Origin: Bacteroidales bacterium
Lineage (GTDB): Bacteria; Bacteroidota; Bacteroidia; Bacteroidales; F082
Assembly: GCA_028277395.1 (NCBI GenBank)
Contig: JANQGJ010000022.1
Span: 1 to 64,000 of the forward strand
Length of the DNA stretch: 64,000 nucleotides
Reading direction: 5' to 3'
Part shown: piece by piece, positions 56,320 through 64,000 of the stretch
Numbering within the stretch: position 1 is the first letter of the stretch
How the letters are laid out: every line of letters begins with the position of its first letter
Made by a program: the position numbers and the translations under genes
Notes under the pieces: model-generated
Databases searched by the model: none
Told to the model about the DNA's origin: nothing
Seen by the model: only the letters and a program-made list of their open reading frames with translations

Positions 56320-57141
56320 CTAAGAAAAACCGTTAACTGCCTTTCTTATAGTTACTAATTTGGTAAGAAGACTCTCAAGTCGGTCTAATTTCAGCATGTT
56401 CTCACCATCTGATTGTGCTTTCTTTGGATCCGGATGAGTTTCAACAAAAATGCCATCAACTCCAACGGAGATACCTGCTTTTGCGATAGTCTCAATTAAT
56501 TCAGGTTGTCCACCGGTGACTCCTTTTGATTGATTAGGTTGCTGCAATGAATGTGTAATATCAAGGATTACCGGAACTTCAAACTTCTTCATCTCAACAA
56601 TGTTGCGATAATCAACAACAAGGTCTCCGTATCCAAACATAGTACCTCTCTCGGTAAGCATAACATTATTATTTCCGGTATTCTTCACTTTCCTGACCGC
56701 ATACTTCATTGATTCTCCAGATAAAAACTGACCTTTCTTAATATTTACAAACCTTCCTGTTTCACCAGCAGCTACAAGCAAATCGGTTTGACGACTCAAA
56801 AACGCAGGTATTTGAAGAATATCTACATATTGTGAGGCTCGCATTGCATCATCAGCAGTATGTATATCTGTAACAACCGGTACATTAAATTTCTCAGATA
56901 TCTCACGTAATATATTCAAAGCCATTTCATCACCTATACCGGTGAAAGAGTCAAGGCGGGTACGATTAGCTTTCTTAAAAGATGCTTTAAAAACTACAGG
57001 AATTTTAAGCTTTTCAGCAATTGAAACAACTTTTTCAGCTATTGGAAAAGCCATTACTTCATCTTCTATAACGCAAGGTCCGGCCATCAGGAAGAAGTTT
57101 CCCGAATCAGTGTGTTTTATATTTTTTAAACCAGGTAACAT
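56320..57141 (-). CDS. kdsA: 3-deoxy-8-phosphooctulonate synthase (Kdo-8-P synthase)
   Basis: This 273-residue TIM-barrel enzyme has family motifs AGPCVIEDE near the N-terminus, FKASFKKANRTRLDSFTGIG, VTDIHTADDA, LQIPAFLSRQTDL, LTERGTMFGYGDLVVD and DITHSLQQP. It condenses phosphoenolpyruvate with arabinose 5-phosphate to give Kdo-8-phosphate, for lipid A-core synthesis. It is monocistronic with a -7 box close upstream. Confidence 0.98.
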   Translation of the reverse strand: MLPGLKNIKHTDSGNFFLMAGPCVIEDEVMAFPIAEKVVSIAEKLKIPVVFKASFKKANRTRLDSFTGIGDEMALNILREISEKFNVPVVTDIHTADDAMRASQYVDILQIPAFLSRQTDLLVAAGETGRFVNIKKGQFLSGESMKYAVRKVKNTGNNNVMLTERGTMFGYGDLVVDYRNIVEMKKFEVPVILDITHSLQQPNQSKGVTGGQPELIETIAKAGISVGVDGIFVETHPDPKKAQSDGENMLKLDRLESLLTKLVTIRKAVNGFS

Positions 57142-57158
57142 ATCATTAAATTAAACTT

Positions 57159-57166
57159 CAAAAATA
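57159..57166 (-). promoter_or_regulatory. Predicted -7 promoter box for kdsA
   Basis: On the minus strand this reads TATTTTTG, an exact TAnnTTTG match 17 bp upstream of the start at 57141. No -33 element is evident. Confidence 0.45.
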
Positions 57167-57200
57167 TGGAAAAGTACTCAGACAGGATTAAAATATCAAA

Positions 57201-58148
57201 TTATAAATCCCGGCTCGTGGATGGTTTTTGGTCGATAATCGTTTTGTTTCTTCTGAAACTAACAAAGTAAACTCCGGTAAAGATAAACGCTGCAGCTACA
57301 ATTTCTTCCAGTAAGAGCTGATCTTTTCCAAACCATAAAGCAACTATTGAGGCGATTACCGGTTGCAGGTAAATATAAGCACTGTTTACAGTTGGTGAAA
57401 TTACTTTTAGAGAAAAGTTGTTAAGGAAATAAGCAAAAACCGTTGTAAAAAGAATGACATACCCAATTGAAAACCATATTTTTATGGGTATAGCATTATA
57501 ATTCGCCTGCATAGACACGTTTAGAGAAACCGGGGTTACATATAATAATCCAAACAGAAATACCCACTTCATTATAGTGATTGGCTTGTATTTTTTCATC
57601 AGAGGCTTCACCAATACCAGAAAAAGTCCATAAGATGAAGCATTAATGAAAACAAATGTGTTACCCAGAAGTGTATCTGATGATAGTGAAAAACTTCCTC
57701 CCTGCAATATCAAATATGCTGCTCCGACAAATCCCAGAATAATTCCAATTATCTTATTACCTGTAAGTTTATCCCGAATTATTATATGCGAGAATACCAG
57801 TACTAAAATCGGAACTCCAACCATTATAATAGATGCATTAATGGGAGTTGTAAGATTTAATCCTTCAAAAAAAAGGATTTGGTTTAAAGCCACACCAAAA
57901 AAAGAAATAAAAGCCAGTCTTAACAGATCTTTTTTAGCAACTTTCTCGGTAGGTGAAAAGATATCAACAATCCAGAATATTGCAGTAGCAAAAAGTACCC
58001 TTAATAAAATAATTGCACGTGGCTCCAGATAATCTGGCATTATACCTTTGGCAATCACATAATTAACTCCAAAAATCATGTTTGCCCCAAGTAAAGCAAG
58101 GTGGGCTTTTACAAGTCTTGCGGACAAATTAGAACGGAAGATCATCAT
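57201..58148 (-). CDS. EamA/DMT-family transporter
   Basis: The 315-residue protein has ten predicted membrane helices in two EamA repeats. Family segments are ANMIFGVNYVIAKG near the start and FLNNFSLKVISPTVNSAYIYLQPVIASIVALWFG in the second repeat. It is an inner-membrane exporter or importer of small metabolites with unknown substrate. Its start overlaps the end of the DUF3127 gene by 20 bp, so the two are translationally coupled. Later Met codons would shorten helix 1. Confidence 0.9.
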   Translation of the reverse strand: MMIFRSNLSARLVKAHLALLGANMIFGVNYVIAKGIMPDYLEPRAIILLRVLFATAIFWIVDIFSPTEKVAKKDLLRLAFISFFGVALNQILFFEGLNLTTPINASIIMVGVPILVLVFSHIIIRDKLTGNKIIGIILGFVGAAYLILQGGSFSLSSDTLLGNTFVFINASSYGLFLVLVKPLMKKYKPITIMKWVFLFGLLYVTPVSLNVSMQANYNAIPIKIWFSIGYVILFTTVFAYFLNNFSLKVISPTVNSAYIYLQPVIASIVALWFGKDQLLLEEIVAAAFIFTGVYFVSFRRNKTIIDQKPSTSRDL

Positions 58149-58491
58149 CTGGCAAACCCAGGTCAGCCGGTGGTTCTGTTGGCATTGGAGCAGGACTTCC
58201 TGTATCCGCTTCTTTTTCTATTCGCCAGGCTTTAACATCAGTGTACCATCTGGAGTTATATTCTCTTGACTCTATGTTAATAGAAACATTTAATACATCA
58301 CCTTCAGCTACTTTTTCCAACATTGAAACTTTATCTCCCCATAATACAATACATATCTTTTTTGGAAACTGTTCGTCCGTTTCAATGATAAACTGTTGTT
58401 TTTCCCATCTTCCGTTTCTTCCTTCACCACTCTCAACACCAAGCTTTTGTATTAACTTTCCTTTTACCTGTAAACTCATATCGTTATTCAT
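58129..58491 (-). CDS. DUF3127 family protein
   Basis: The 120-residue protein begins MNNDMSLQVKGKLIQKLG. Family members usually begin at the MSLxVxGKLI motif, so M5 at 58479 is a good alternative start. The pattern EGRNGRWEKQQFIIET and YTDVKAWRIEKE gives a single OB-like beta domain. A Pro/Asp-rich acidic tail ends in LGLPDDDLPF, resembling the acidic tips of single-stranded-DNA-binding proteins. A role in DNA metabolism is inference only. It shares a transcript with the EamA gene. Confidence 0.85.
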   Translation of the reverse strand: MNNDMSLQVKGKLIQKLGVESGEGRNGRWEKQQFIIETDEQFPKKICIVLWGDKVSMLEKVAEGDVLNVSINIESREYNSRWYTDVKAWRIEKEADTGSPAPMPTEPPADLGLPDDDLPF

Positions 58492-58502
58492 TATTTAAAG
58501 AT

Positions 58503-58510
58503 CAAAATTA
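58503..58510 (-). promoter_or_regulatory. Predicted -7 promoter box for the DUF3127-EamA operon
   Basis: On the minus strand this reads TAATTTTG, matching TAnnTTTG, with a start site expected near 58498. That leaves about 7 nt before the ATG at 58491 or about 19 nt before the ATG at 58479, which favours the second. Confidence 0.45.
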
Positions 58511-58600
58511 ATGAAATTCTATTAACCAATATGGCTGCAGGTAAAATAATGAAAATTTAAAAATCAAATCCCAATAGTTAATTAATATGCAAAACAGAGC

Positions 58601-58631
58601 TTTTTAAATATTAATAAAACCTTTATTTTTG
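58601..58631 (+). promoter_or_regulatory. Predicted promoter of the CxxC hypothetical gene
   Basis: TTTT (58601-58604), a 19-bp spacer and TATTTTTG (58624-58631) fit the Bacteroidota -33/-7 pattern closely. The predicted leader to the start at 58655 is about 17 nt. Confidence 0.6.
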
Positions 58632-58654
58632 TAACACAATTACTTAATAGGAAG

Positions 58655-59239
58655 ATGAACCGGGAAGAATTTTCAATAGAAATACCTAAGCGTTTCTTTT
58701 CAGACGTTACAGACGAACCATTTGAAAACTGTAATGTATGCGGCAAATACCTTCTTGATAATGATGTACCTTACGCTATTGAAAAAGCTGTAAGAAATTA
58801 TGAAGGGCATGATTTTTCATCAACGATATACGAATTTGCCATCTGTCAGGATTGTCATTTTGAAATGCAGAAAGCAATGTCAAAAGAATCAGTTCAAAAC
58901 CTTCAGAAGTATTATAATGATGTAATAACTAAAAAAGGTCAGCAACCTATTGTTATTGATATGAACAACTTCGACCTTAACAACTGGCTTTCCGCTTGTT
59001 TTTTTGAAGGAAATGAAATTGAAAACATGAAAGAATATCAGATTGTCGGGCAGTTTAAAGGTTCTCAGTTAATTATGAATACACCTCCTATTATAATTGG
59101 TGAAGTTGCGATGAAGCATATGTCAGAATTATTGTCTGAGAAAACCACTGATGAAATGAATGGATTCAAAGACAAGTTTTTAGGACCTTCACCTGAGATT
59201 GAAGAACTGATCTATGGTAAGAAACTCCTGATCATATAG
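58655..59239 (+). CDS. Hypothetical protein with two CxxC motifs
   Basis: The 194-residue protein has CNVCGK at about residue 27 and CQDCHFEM at about residue 70, a spacing suited to one four-cysteine zinc site. An acidic helical C-terminal part follows. There is no signal peptide or membrane helix, so it should be cytoplasmic. I recognise it only as a conserved type of Bacteroidota protein, with no known function. It has a good promoter of its own and no operon partner. Confidence 0.72.
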   Translation: MNREEFSIEIPKRFFSDVTDEPFENCNVCGKYLLDNDVPYAIEKAVRNYEGHDFSSTIYEFAICQDCHFEMQKAMSKESVQNLQKYYNDVITKKGQQPIVIDMNNFDLNNWLSACFFEGNEIENMKEYQIVGQFKGSQLIMNTPPIIIGEVAMKHMSELLSEKTTDEMNGFKDKFLGPSPEIEELIYGKKLLII

Positions 59240-59298
59240 AAATTAGCACCATACAAGTTAAAATATTGTTAAAGGCGGATATCCTGGTTTTCAACTAA

Positions 59299-59306
59299 TA
59301 TATTTG
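59299..59306 (+). promoter_or_regulatory. Predicted -7 promoter box touching the msrA start
   Basis: TATATTTG matches TAnnTTTG exactly but ends only 4 bp before the ATG at 59311. If used, the transcript would be leaderless or nearly so. No -33 TTTG is found. Confidence 0.3.
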
Positions 59307-59310
59307 CACT

Positions 59311-59937
59311 ATGAAAACAACATTTATTACAGGTGTGTTGCTATCATTCATAACAATTATTGCTTCGCAACACAATTATTCACAAAATAAAAATGACATG
59401 AAGAGTATTAAAGTAGCTACTTTTGGTTCAGGGTGTTTTTGGTGCACCGAGGCTATCTTTAACAGAGTTGAGGGCGTTATTGATGTTAAACCTGGTTTCT
59501 CGGGAGGATTCACCGAAAACCCAACTTATAAAGAAGTAGTTTCAGGTACTACAGGCCATGCTGAAGTAACTCAAATCACCTACGATCCTGATAAGGTAAC
59601 TTACGACTTCCTCCTGGAAGTATTTTGGCAAACACATGATCCGACGACCCTCAACAGGCAGGGTGCTGATATTGGTACTCAATATAGATCAGTTATTTTT
59701 TATCATGACAGTGAGCAGGAAAGGCTTGCCGGAAAATATATGAAAGAACTTACAGATGCCGAAATATGGCCGGATCCAATTGTAACAGAGATTGTAGCGT
59801 TTGATAAATTTTACCCTGCCGAAGATTATCATAATGATTATTATAAAAATAATCCTAACAACTCATATTGTTCATTTGTGATAACTCCAAAAATTGAGAA
59901 ATTCGAGAAGGTGTTTAAAGATAAATTGAAGAAATGA
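59311..59937 (+). CDS. msrA: Peptide-methionine (S)-S-oxide reductase MsrA, exported
   Basis: This 208-residue protein has the MsrA active site FGSGCFWCTEAIF with catalytic Cys42. It also has GYSGG-like KPGFSGGFTENPTYKEV, HAEVTQITYDP and FWQTHDPTTLNRQGADIGTQYRS. The N-terminal 25 residues (MKTTFITGVLLSFITIIAS) form a probable signal peptide, so it would repair oxidised methionine in the periplasm. MsrB is not adjacent. A start at Met30 would give a cytosolic form. Its stop is 6 bp from the convergent CsaA-like gene. Confidence 0.94.
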   Translation: MKTTFITGVLLSFITIIASQHNYSQNKNDMKSIKVATFGSGCFWCTEAIFNRVEGVIDVKPGFSGGFTENPTYKEVVSGTTGHAEVTQITYDPDKVTYDFLLEVFWQTHDPTTLNRQGADIGTQYRSVIFYHDSEQERLAGKYMKELTDAEIWPDPIVTEIVAFDKFYPAEDYHNDYYKNNPNNSYCSFVITPKIEKFEKVFKDKLKK

Positions 59938-59943
59938 TCATTT

Positions 59944-60282
59944 TTAGGCCAGTCTCAATCCGTTAGTTACAGCTTTATCAGGTACTGCAAGTACAACGCT
60001 ACCATTATCCTGTATTAATCCGGTAATTAAAAACTCCGATACAAATGGCCCAATTTGCTTTGGAGGAAAATTTATCACCCCCAGTATTTGTTTACCAATC
60101 AGATCGTCTTTTTCATAGAGATCCGTAACCTGGGCACTGGTTTTTTTTATCCCATATTTCTCTCCAAAATCAACAGTAATAATATATGCCGGTTTTTTTG
60201 CTTTTGGGAATTCCTCCACGTCAAGAATTGTACCTGAACAGATCATTACTTTCTCGAAATCTTTCCATGTTATTTTATCCAT
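59944..60282 (-). CDS. CsaA-like tRNA-binding domain protein
   Basis: This 112-residue protein is a single tRNA-binding (EMAP/Trbp111) OB fold. Key segments are GTILDVEEFPKAKKPAYIITVDFG, the strand VTDLYEKDDLIGKQILGVINFPPKQIGPFVSEFLI and the end VPDKAVTNGLRLA. CsaA proteins bind tRNA or act as chaperones. Function here is inferred from fold. It is monocistronic and converges with msrA. Confidence 0.92.
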   Translation of the reverse strand: MDKITWKDFEKVMICSGTILDVEEFPKAKKPAYIITVDFGEKYGIKKTSAQVTDLYEKDDLIGKQILGVINFPPKQIGPFVSEFLITGLIQDNGSVVLAVPDKAVTNGLRLA

Positions 60283-60286
60283 AAAC

Positions 60287-60294
60287 CAAAGGTA
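60287..60294 (-). promoter_or_regulatory. Predicted -7 promoter box touching the CsaA-like start
   Basis: On the minus strand this reads TACCTTTG, an exact TAnnTTTG match. It ends 4 bp before the ATG at 60282, the same spacing as for msrA, which would give a near-leaderless transcript. Confidence 0.3.
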
Positions 60295-60584
60295 AATCTA
60301 TTTTTTGTTTTTTATACTTACTTTCTCATTTTGATTGAAATCATTATGAAATTCGATGAACAATAATTAATTATCAACAACAATATCATTGCTTTATCTG
60401 TTAGTATTGCATGATGAGCTAATAATCAGCAAACTGACAAATGATGATGCAGCTAAAGTTGTCAAAGTAGCCTTCATTGCATCTGATATGACAAACAGTT
60501 TCAGATAAACATTTTAAAAGATTACAACAGGAAATGAAAGATATTTAATCTACCAACGAAATAATAACATAATCAATTATTCGT

Positions 60585-60592
60585 TAAATTTG
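60585..60592 (+). promoter_or_regulatory. Predicted -7 promoter box for the patatin/BamA-type gene
   Basis: TAAATTTG is an exact TAnnTTTG match, predicting a leader of about 80 nt that begins inside a potential hairpin. No -33 TTTG is present at 17-20 bp. Confidence 0.4.
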
Positions 60593-60679
60593 AAAAGTTG
60601 AGACTCAAATATTACAACCCTGCAACTTTTAAATTGTCTGTTCATTAGTAGTTATTAAAAGTAGTTTTTACCCTGAAAA

Positions 60680-62953
60680 ATGTTTCACAGTATGCCGAAA
60701 TATACTGCTCATATTTTCCTTGTAATCTGTCAATTCGCATTTACGGATTTATTTGCTATCACAAGGTATGATTCAATCTCAACAACAAAACCAAAAATCG
60801 GACTCGTATTAAGTGGTGGTGGAGCAAAAGGATTTGCTCATATTGGAGTATTAAAGGTACTTGAAGAACAAAACATCAAACCAGATTATATAACCGGCAC
60901 AAGCATGGGTTCAATAGTTGCAGGCCTTTATGCGCTGGGATATTCGGCAGAACAACTTGAAACGATAATAACCAATGCTGACTGGAATGATATATTAACT
61001 GATAAAATCACACTCAGGGATATTCCCGTTTTTGAAAAAGAGGATTATCCCGGTTACCCCATACAGTTATCAATTGGTGAGAAAGGAAAGCTTACTTTAC
61101 CTTCGGGCATGATCAAAGGTCAAAAAATTCAATCGATTTTTTCAGAACTAATATGGCCATCACATCAATATCCTGTTTTTGACTCATTTCCTATACCATA
61201 CAGATGTGTAGCAACGGATATAATATCGGGAAGAGCAGTTGTTTTTAAAGATGGTAATCTGGCTGATGCCATGAGAGCCAGCATGTCGATACCTACTGTT
61301 TTTACTCCAATTATTAATGATAGTATGATGCTGGTTGATGGAGGGGTTGTTAAAAACTTCCCGGTACAGGAATGTATCAACATGGGTGCTGATATAGTTA
61401 TTGGTGTTTACACAGGTTTTGAAGAGAATCCAAAACCGGAAGATCTTAAATCAATGGTTAAAATACTTGCCCGTAGCTCAGCATTTCAGGGTATTGTTGA
61501 TGCTTCGGAACAGGCAAAAAAAACTGACCTGATGATTGTCCCGGACCTGTCAGGATTTGGGCCTGAGAATTTCAATAAAGCAGTCGAAATCATAAAAGCA
61601 GGTGAAGAATCGGCCCGAGAGTCGGAGGTTATTAAAAAATTAAGAGAAATTGCTCTTATAACCAAATGCAAATTTCATCACGTTACTGTTGACACTTCTG
61701 CCATTAAAATCAATCAAATAATTGTTGAAGGAAGTTATCGTATCGATAGTCTGACGATAATTAAGATGAGCAGGTTAACCGAAAATTCATACCTGAATGC
61801 TAAAGATATTGACATGGGAGTCAGCAGGATATATTCATCATGGCAATTTAACAAGGTTACCTATGAGATACATAAAACTGGGTTGAAAAATATACTGGTT
61901 TTAAGGGTTGAAGAAAGAAACAGGGGAATTATGGAACTTGGTTTACATTATGATAATTCATATGGTCCAAATGCACTCTTTAGAATTTCATACAATGACT
62001 TATTTTTAAGGTCAACCAGATTTGATATGAACCTCTCAGTTTCATTAAACCCACAAATGAGATTAGGTTATAAATTCTATCCCACAAAAAGACGAAGACT
62101 CGAGTTATCTTTAAATACGTATATGCAAGTCAGTAAAATGCCAGACATTATCACACAGGATAGTCTCACATTTAGCCTGGGGCATTATTTATACTCTCAT
62201 GCAGACTTTAATATTGGAATATCATGGTCTCCTTTTAAAAATGCATTATTAAAACTGACTACCGGCAGACAATTAAATAATGTACAGCTCAAAGAGGGTA
62301 TGGAAATATTTTATGAGATCAAAGATATTAACTACAATATTAATTTCACCGAATTCGAGTTTAGTATTGTAACCCTTGATGATCCATTCTTTCCAACTAA
62401 AGGAACGCGTTTTAAGCTGTCATCCAAGTATATTAATGATGTTCAGACGGACATATCAGATACTACTGTTTTTTTCGGAAATGTATCGGTAAACAATTCT
62501 ACGCTGACCATCGAATTTAAACGTTATTTCTGTATCAGGAAGCGTTTCTCAATCATACCTCAGTTTACACTTGGTTTTATGTCGGGCAAAGCATTTCTTA
62601 CTGAAAAATATTTCCTGGGAGGTTTTACATATAATAACAGACCAAATGTTTACAATTGTGTTGGAATACGATCAAATTACATAGCTACTGATAATTTTGC
62701 GGTTGTTGGTATTGGTGCTCAATATAAAGTGCAAAGCAACTGGTATTTTCAGTTTGGTATTCAGGGACTACTATTCGCAGATTATGCTGAATTTGATTCT
62801 GAAACCGAAGTTGAGTTTGAAGATAATAGTTTTGGAGGCTGGAGTGCCGGTGTTGGCTATCAATCGAACTTTGGTCCAATGCGATTAATTGTATCGAAAA
62901 GTCCCGAACGCAAAGAGTATGTTTGGTCTGTTAATATTGGTGTCCCGTTTTAA
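60680..62953 (+). CDS. Patatin-like phospholipase with C-terminal BamA/TpsB-type outer-membrane barrel
   Basis: The 757-residue protein has a signal peptide (about 1-26). A patatin domain (about 38-320) has the oxyanion loop GGGAKGFAHIG, nucleophile Ser75 in GTSMGS and Asp220 in VDGGVVKNFP. A POTRA-like segment (about 335-415) follows. The C-terminal bacterial surface antigen barrel (about 425-757) has GGFTYNNRPN and ends NIGVPF, with a terminal aromatic residue. This is the PlpD-type layout (type Vd secretion), in which the barrel exposes or anchors the lipase. It stands alone. Confidence 0.94.
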   Translation: MFHSMPKYTAHIFLVICQFAFTDLFAITRYDSISTTKPKIGLVLSGGGAKGFAHIGVLKVLEEQNIKPDYITGTSMGSIVAGLYALGYSAEQLETIITNADWNDILTDKITLRDIPVFEKEDYPGYPIQLSIGEKGKLTLPSGMIKGQKIQSIFSELIWPSHQYPVFDSFPIPYRCVATDIISGRAVVFKDGNLADAMRASMSIPTVFTPIINDSMMLVDGGVVKNFPVQECINMGADIVIGVYTGFEENPKPEDLKSMVKILARSSAFQGIVDASEQAKKTDLMIVPDLSGFGPENFNKAVEIIKAGEESARESEVIKKLREIALITKCKFHHVTVDTSAIKINQIIVEGSYRIDSLTIIKMSRLTENSYLNAKDIDMGVSRIYSSWQFNKVTYEIHKTGLKNILVLRVEERNRGIMELGLHYDNSYGPNALFRISYNDLFLRSTRFDMNLSVSLNPQMRLGYKFYPTKRRRLELSLNTYMQVSKMPDIITQDSLTFSLGHYLYSHADFNIGISWSPFKNALLKLTTGRQLNNVQLKEGMEIFYEIKDINYNINFTEFEFSIVTLDDPFFPTKGTRFKLSSKYINDVQTDISDTTVFFGNVSVNNSTLTIEFKRYFCIRKRFSIIPQFTLGFMSGKAFLTEKYFLGGFTYNNRPNVYNCVGIRSNYIATDNFAVVGIGAQYKVQSNWYFQFGIQGLLFADYAEFDSETEVEFEDNSFGGWSAGVGYQSNFGPMRLIVSKSPERKEYVWSVNIGVPF

Positions 62954-62986
62954 TATCAAACCACCGGGATTCAATATTTCACCTGA

Positions 62987-63376
62987 TTATAATGATTCAA
63001 TTGCATTTTTAAACCTTGTGGTAACCTCTTCTGCAACACTTTCCAGATCTTTGTTACCTAACATATTCATAAGTACCGAAGGATCAACCATTACTACTTC
63101 TGTAGTATTTTCATCAATATATTTCACCAGAACTTTACACGGTAAAAATAATCCGATATTATCCTCGGCTTTTAGCGTTTTGTAAGCAAACTCAGGATTA
63201 CAGGCACCAAGTATCCTGTATGGTTTTACATCCGTATTTTCAATTTTTTCTGCAAGTTTTTCATGCATTTCGATTTTGGTAATAACTCCAAACTCCTGTA
63301 CCTTTAGTGCTTCTGTTATCAATACTGAAGCTTCTTCAAAAGGATAATTGATTGTTTTGGTAATGTAATATTTCAT
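62987..63376 (-). CDS. DUF302 family protein
   Basis: The 129-residue protein has the DUF302 pattern: YPFEEASVLITEALKVQEFGVITKIEMHEKL at the N-terminus and PYRILGACNPEFAYKTLKAEDNIGLFLPCKVLV in the middle, with Cys residues in GACNP and LPCK. No export signal is present. Function is unknown; some members sit in sulfur or metal-related loci. It is separated from the YecH gene upstream by that gene's terminator. Confidence 0.92.
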   Translation of the reverse strand: MKYYITKTINYPFEEASVLITEALKVQEFGVITKIEMHEKLAEKIENTDVKPYRILGACNPEFAYKTLKAEDNIGLFLPCKVLVKYIDENTTEVVMVDPSVLMNMLGNKDLESVAEEVTTRFKNAIESL

Positions 63377-63499
63377 AGTAACAAAAGTTAATTAAATATC
63401 TGGTACACAACTAACAATGATGGTACAATAATCCAAAAAACATCCTCTAACACTTATTGCCATAATTTCTGAATTCCCGATTTATTTCAAATTTATTTA

Positions 63500-63533
63500 A
63501 AAAAAAAAGTTGTTACAAAATGTAAGTTGTAAC
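63500..63533 (-). terminator. Rho-independent terminator after the YecH gene
   Basis: On the minus strand GTTACAA (63527-63533) pairs with TTGTAAC (63512-63518) around an 8-nt loop and runs into AACTTTTTTTTTT. It begins about 17 bp after the YecH stop. Confidence 0.75.
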
Positions 63534-63549
63534 TACCTGTTAAGACACA

Positions 63550-63795
63550 CTAATGGTCATGATCACAAACCTCTCCTGTATCGATCATATATGCACCATT
63601 ACGTCCTATCAACTTTTGTTTGTTTAGTAAAAATGAGATCATCTCGTCTGTATTCATAGAATCAGCTGAACAGGTATAATAGCTAACTTCCTTTCCAATG
63701 TTATTCTCAGCCAATTCTCTAATTTCGTCAAGAGATAAGGCTTTCCTGGTTTCAATTATGAGATTGATTAACTCATGTCCATGAACTTGTTTCAT
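63550..63795 (-). CDS. YecH-family metal-binding-like protein
   Basis: The 81-residue protein has the YecH pattern. HGHELINLI is near the start, KEVSYYTCSADSMNTDEMISFLLNKQKLI follows, and the C-terminal GEVCDHDH has His/Cys residues suited to metal binding. The two conserved cysteines (Cys42 and the one in VCDHDH) are present. Function is unproven. It ends at a clear terminator. Another small gene lies 48 bp upstream on the same strand. Confidence 0.88.
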   Translation of the reverse strand: MKQVHGHELINLIIETRKALSLDEIRELAENNIGKEVSYYTCSADSMNTDEMISFLLNKQKLIGRNGAYMIDTGEVCDHDH

Positions 63796-63843
63796 ACTAT
63801 AAGTTGTTTATTATTATTAAATTTAAGCAATATAATTTACATA

Positions 63844-63990
63844 TTAATCTTTCATATTCTTTACAGGTCGATTGGGGTTTTCAGGAGCATGTCCCTTTAT
63901 AATTCTTTTCTCCTGTCGGTATATTTCAATTCCATCCCATAATATAGTAATACCAATAATACCCATAATTGCTGACAACAGATCACTCAT
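63844..63990 (-). CDS. Small single-helix membrane protein, possibly 5'-truncated
   Basis: A 48-codon frame starts at ATG 63990 and stops at TAA 63844. It reads MSDLLSAIMGIIGITILWDG, then a basic segment IYRQEKRIIKGH and a Pro/Asn-rich tail. The first 18 residues form one membrane helix. The frame remains open to the window edge, so this could be the C-terminus of a longer membrane protein. No family recognised. Confidence 0.45.
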   Translation of the reverse strand: MSDLLSAIMGIIGITILWDGIEIYRQEKRIIKGHAPENPNRPVKNMKD

Positions 63991-64000
63991 TATAAAAACG

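Larger units (their letters stand above)
60283..60679. other. 397-bp intergenic region upstream of the patatin gene
   Basis: No gene is visible. It contains the CsaA-like promoter box at its left and a -7 box at 60585-60592. An 8-bp inverted repeat directly after that box (AAAAGTTG 60593-60600, CAACTTTT 60623-60630) could fold at the 5' end of the patatin transcript. Confidence 0.45.

Overview
The window looks like a chromosomal segment of an AT-rich Bacteroidota bacterium, probably near Marinilabiliales/Bacteroidales; genus and species cannot be called from sequence alone. Support comes from type IX secretion (T9SS) C-terminal sorting domains on secreted proteins, a FeoA-FeoB fusion, type III glutamine synthetase, an ECF sigma factor followed by an anti-sigma protein with a beta-barrel tail, DUF4199/DUF4831/DUF3078/DUF3127/DUF5063 genes, and many upstream regions carrying the Bacteroidota -7 promoter box TAnnTTTG. 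No insertion sequence, prophage or CRISPR array was seen.

Layout. 1-95 is the tail of an OmpR-type response regulator. 285-3659 is a sigma / anti-sigma-barrel / T9SS-cargo operon. A 105-bp nested inverted-repeat element separates it from a convergent LolC/E-like permease. 5148-6646 is a 1.5-kb stretch without a credible gene that carries a helically phased array of direct repeats. 6647-11176 encodes a 1509-residue secreted protein with four MAM-like repeats. 11425-13434 holds a NamZ-like (DUF1343) lipoprotein and a methyltransferase. 13425-21998 (minus) is an eight-gene surface polysaccharide operon (flippase, two O-antigen polymerase/ligase-type membrane proteins, two glycosyltransferases, initiating sugar transferase, nucleotidyltransferase-fold protein, SDR), divergent from a Wzz-like gene and a phosphohexomutase. 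24504-27581 holds a small basic protein, then bcp-recA-TPR lipoprotein.

27595-42050 is all minus strand: Hpt protein, FeoAB, DUF5063, a phosphohexomutase / RfbD / UDP-xylose synthase group, UDP-glucose dehydrogenase, DUF3078 plus S9 peptidase, and a discoidin/clan GH-A hydrolase-like protein. Then come tRNA-Lys, a TsaC-like gene and the small SRP RNA, all minus. 43185-56291 is plus strand: two DUF4199 proteins with a GT2, an SDR plus glycosyltransferase, a ClC transporter, gmhA-gmhB-symporter-glnN, and DUF4831. The right end mixes kdsA, EamA-DUF3127, a CxxC hypothetical, msrA, a CsaA-like protein, a patatin/BamA-type protein, DUF302, YecH and a small membrane ORF.

The main theme is envelope building: heptose (GmhA, GmhB), Kdo (KdsA), UDP-GlcA and UDP-xylose (Ugd, UXS), dTDP-rhamnose (RfbD), hexose-phosphate mutases, polysaccharide assembly (Wzx/Wzy/Wzz-type) and T9SS-exported surface proteins. 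The least explained features are the phased repeat array at 5721-5812, the 105-bp folded element at 3775-3879, the nucleotidyltransferase-fold protein in the polysaccharide operon, and the GmhB homologue that starts at TTG and lacks the usual zinc ligands.
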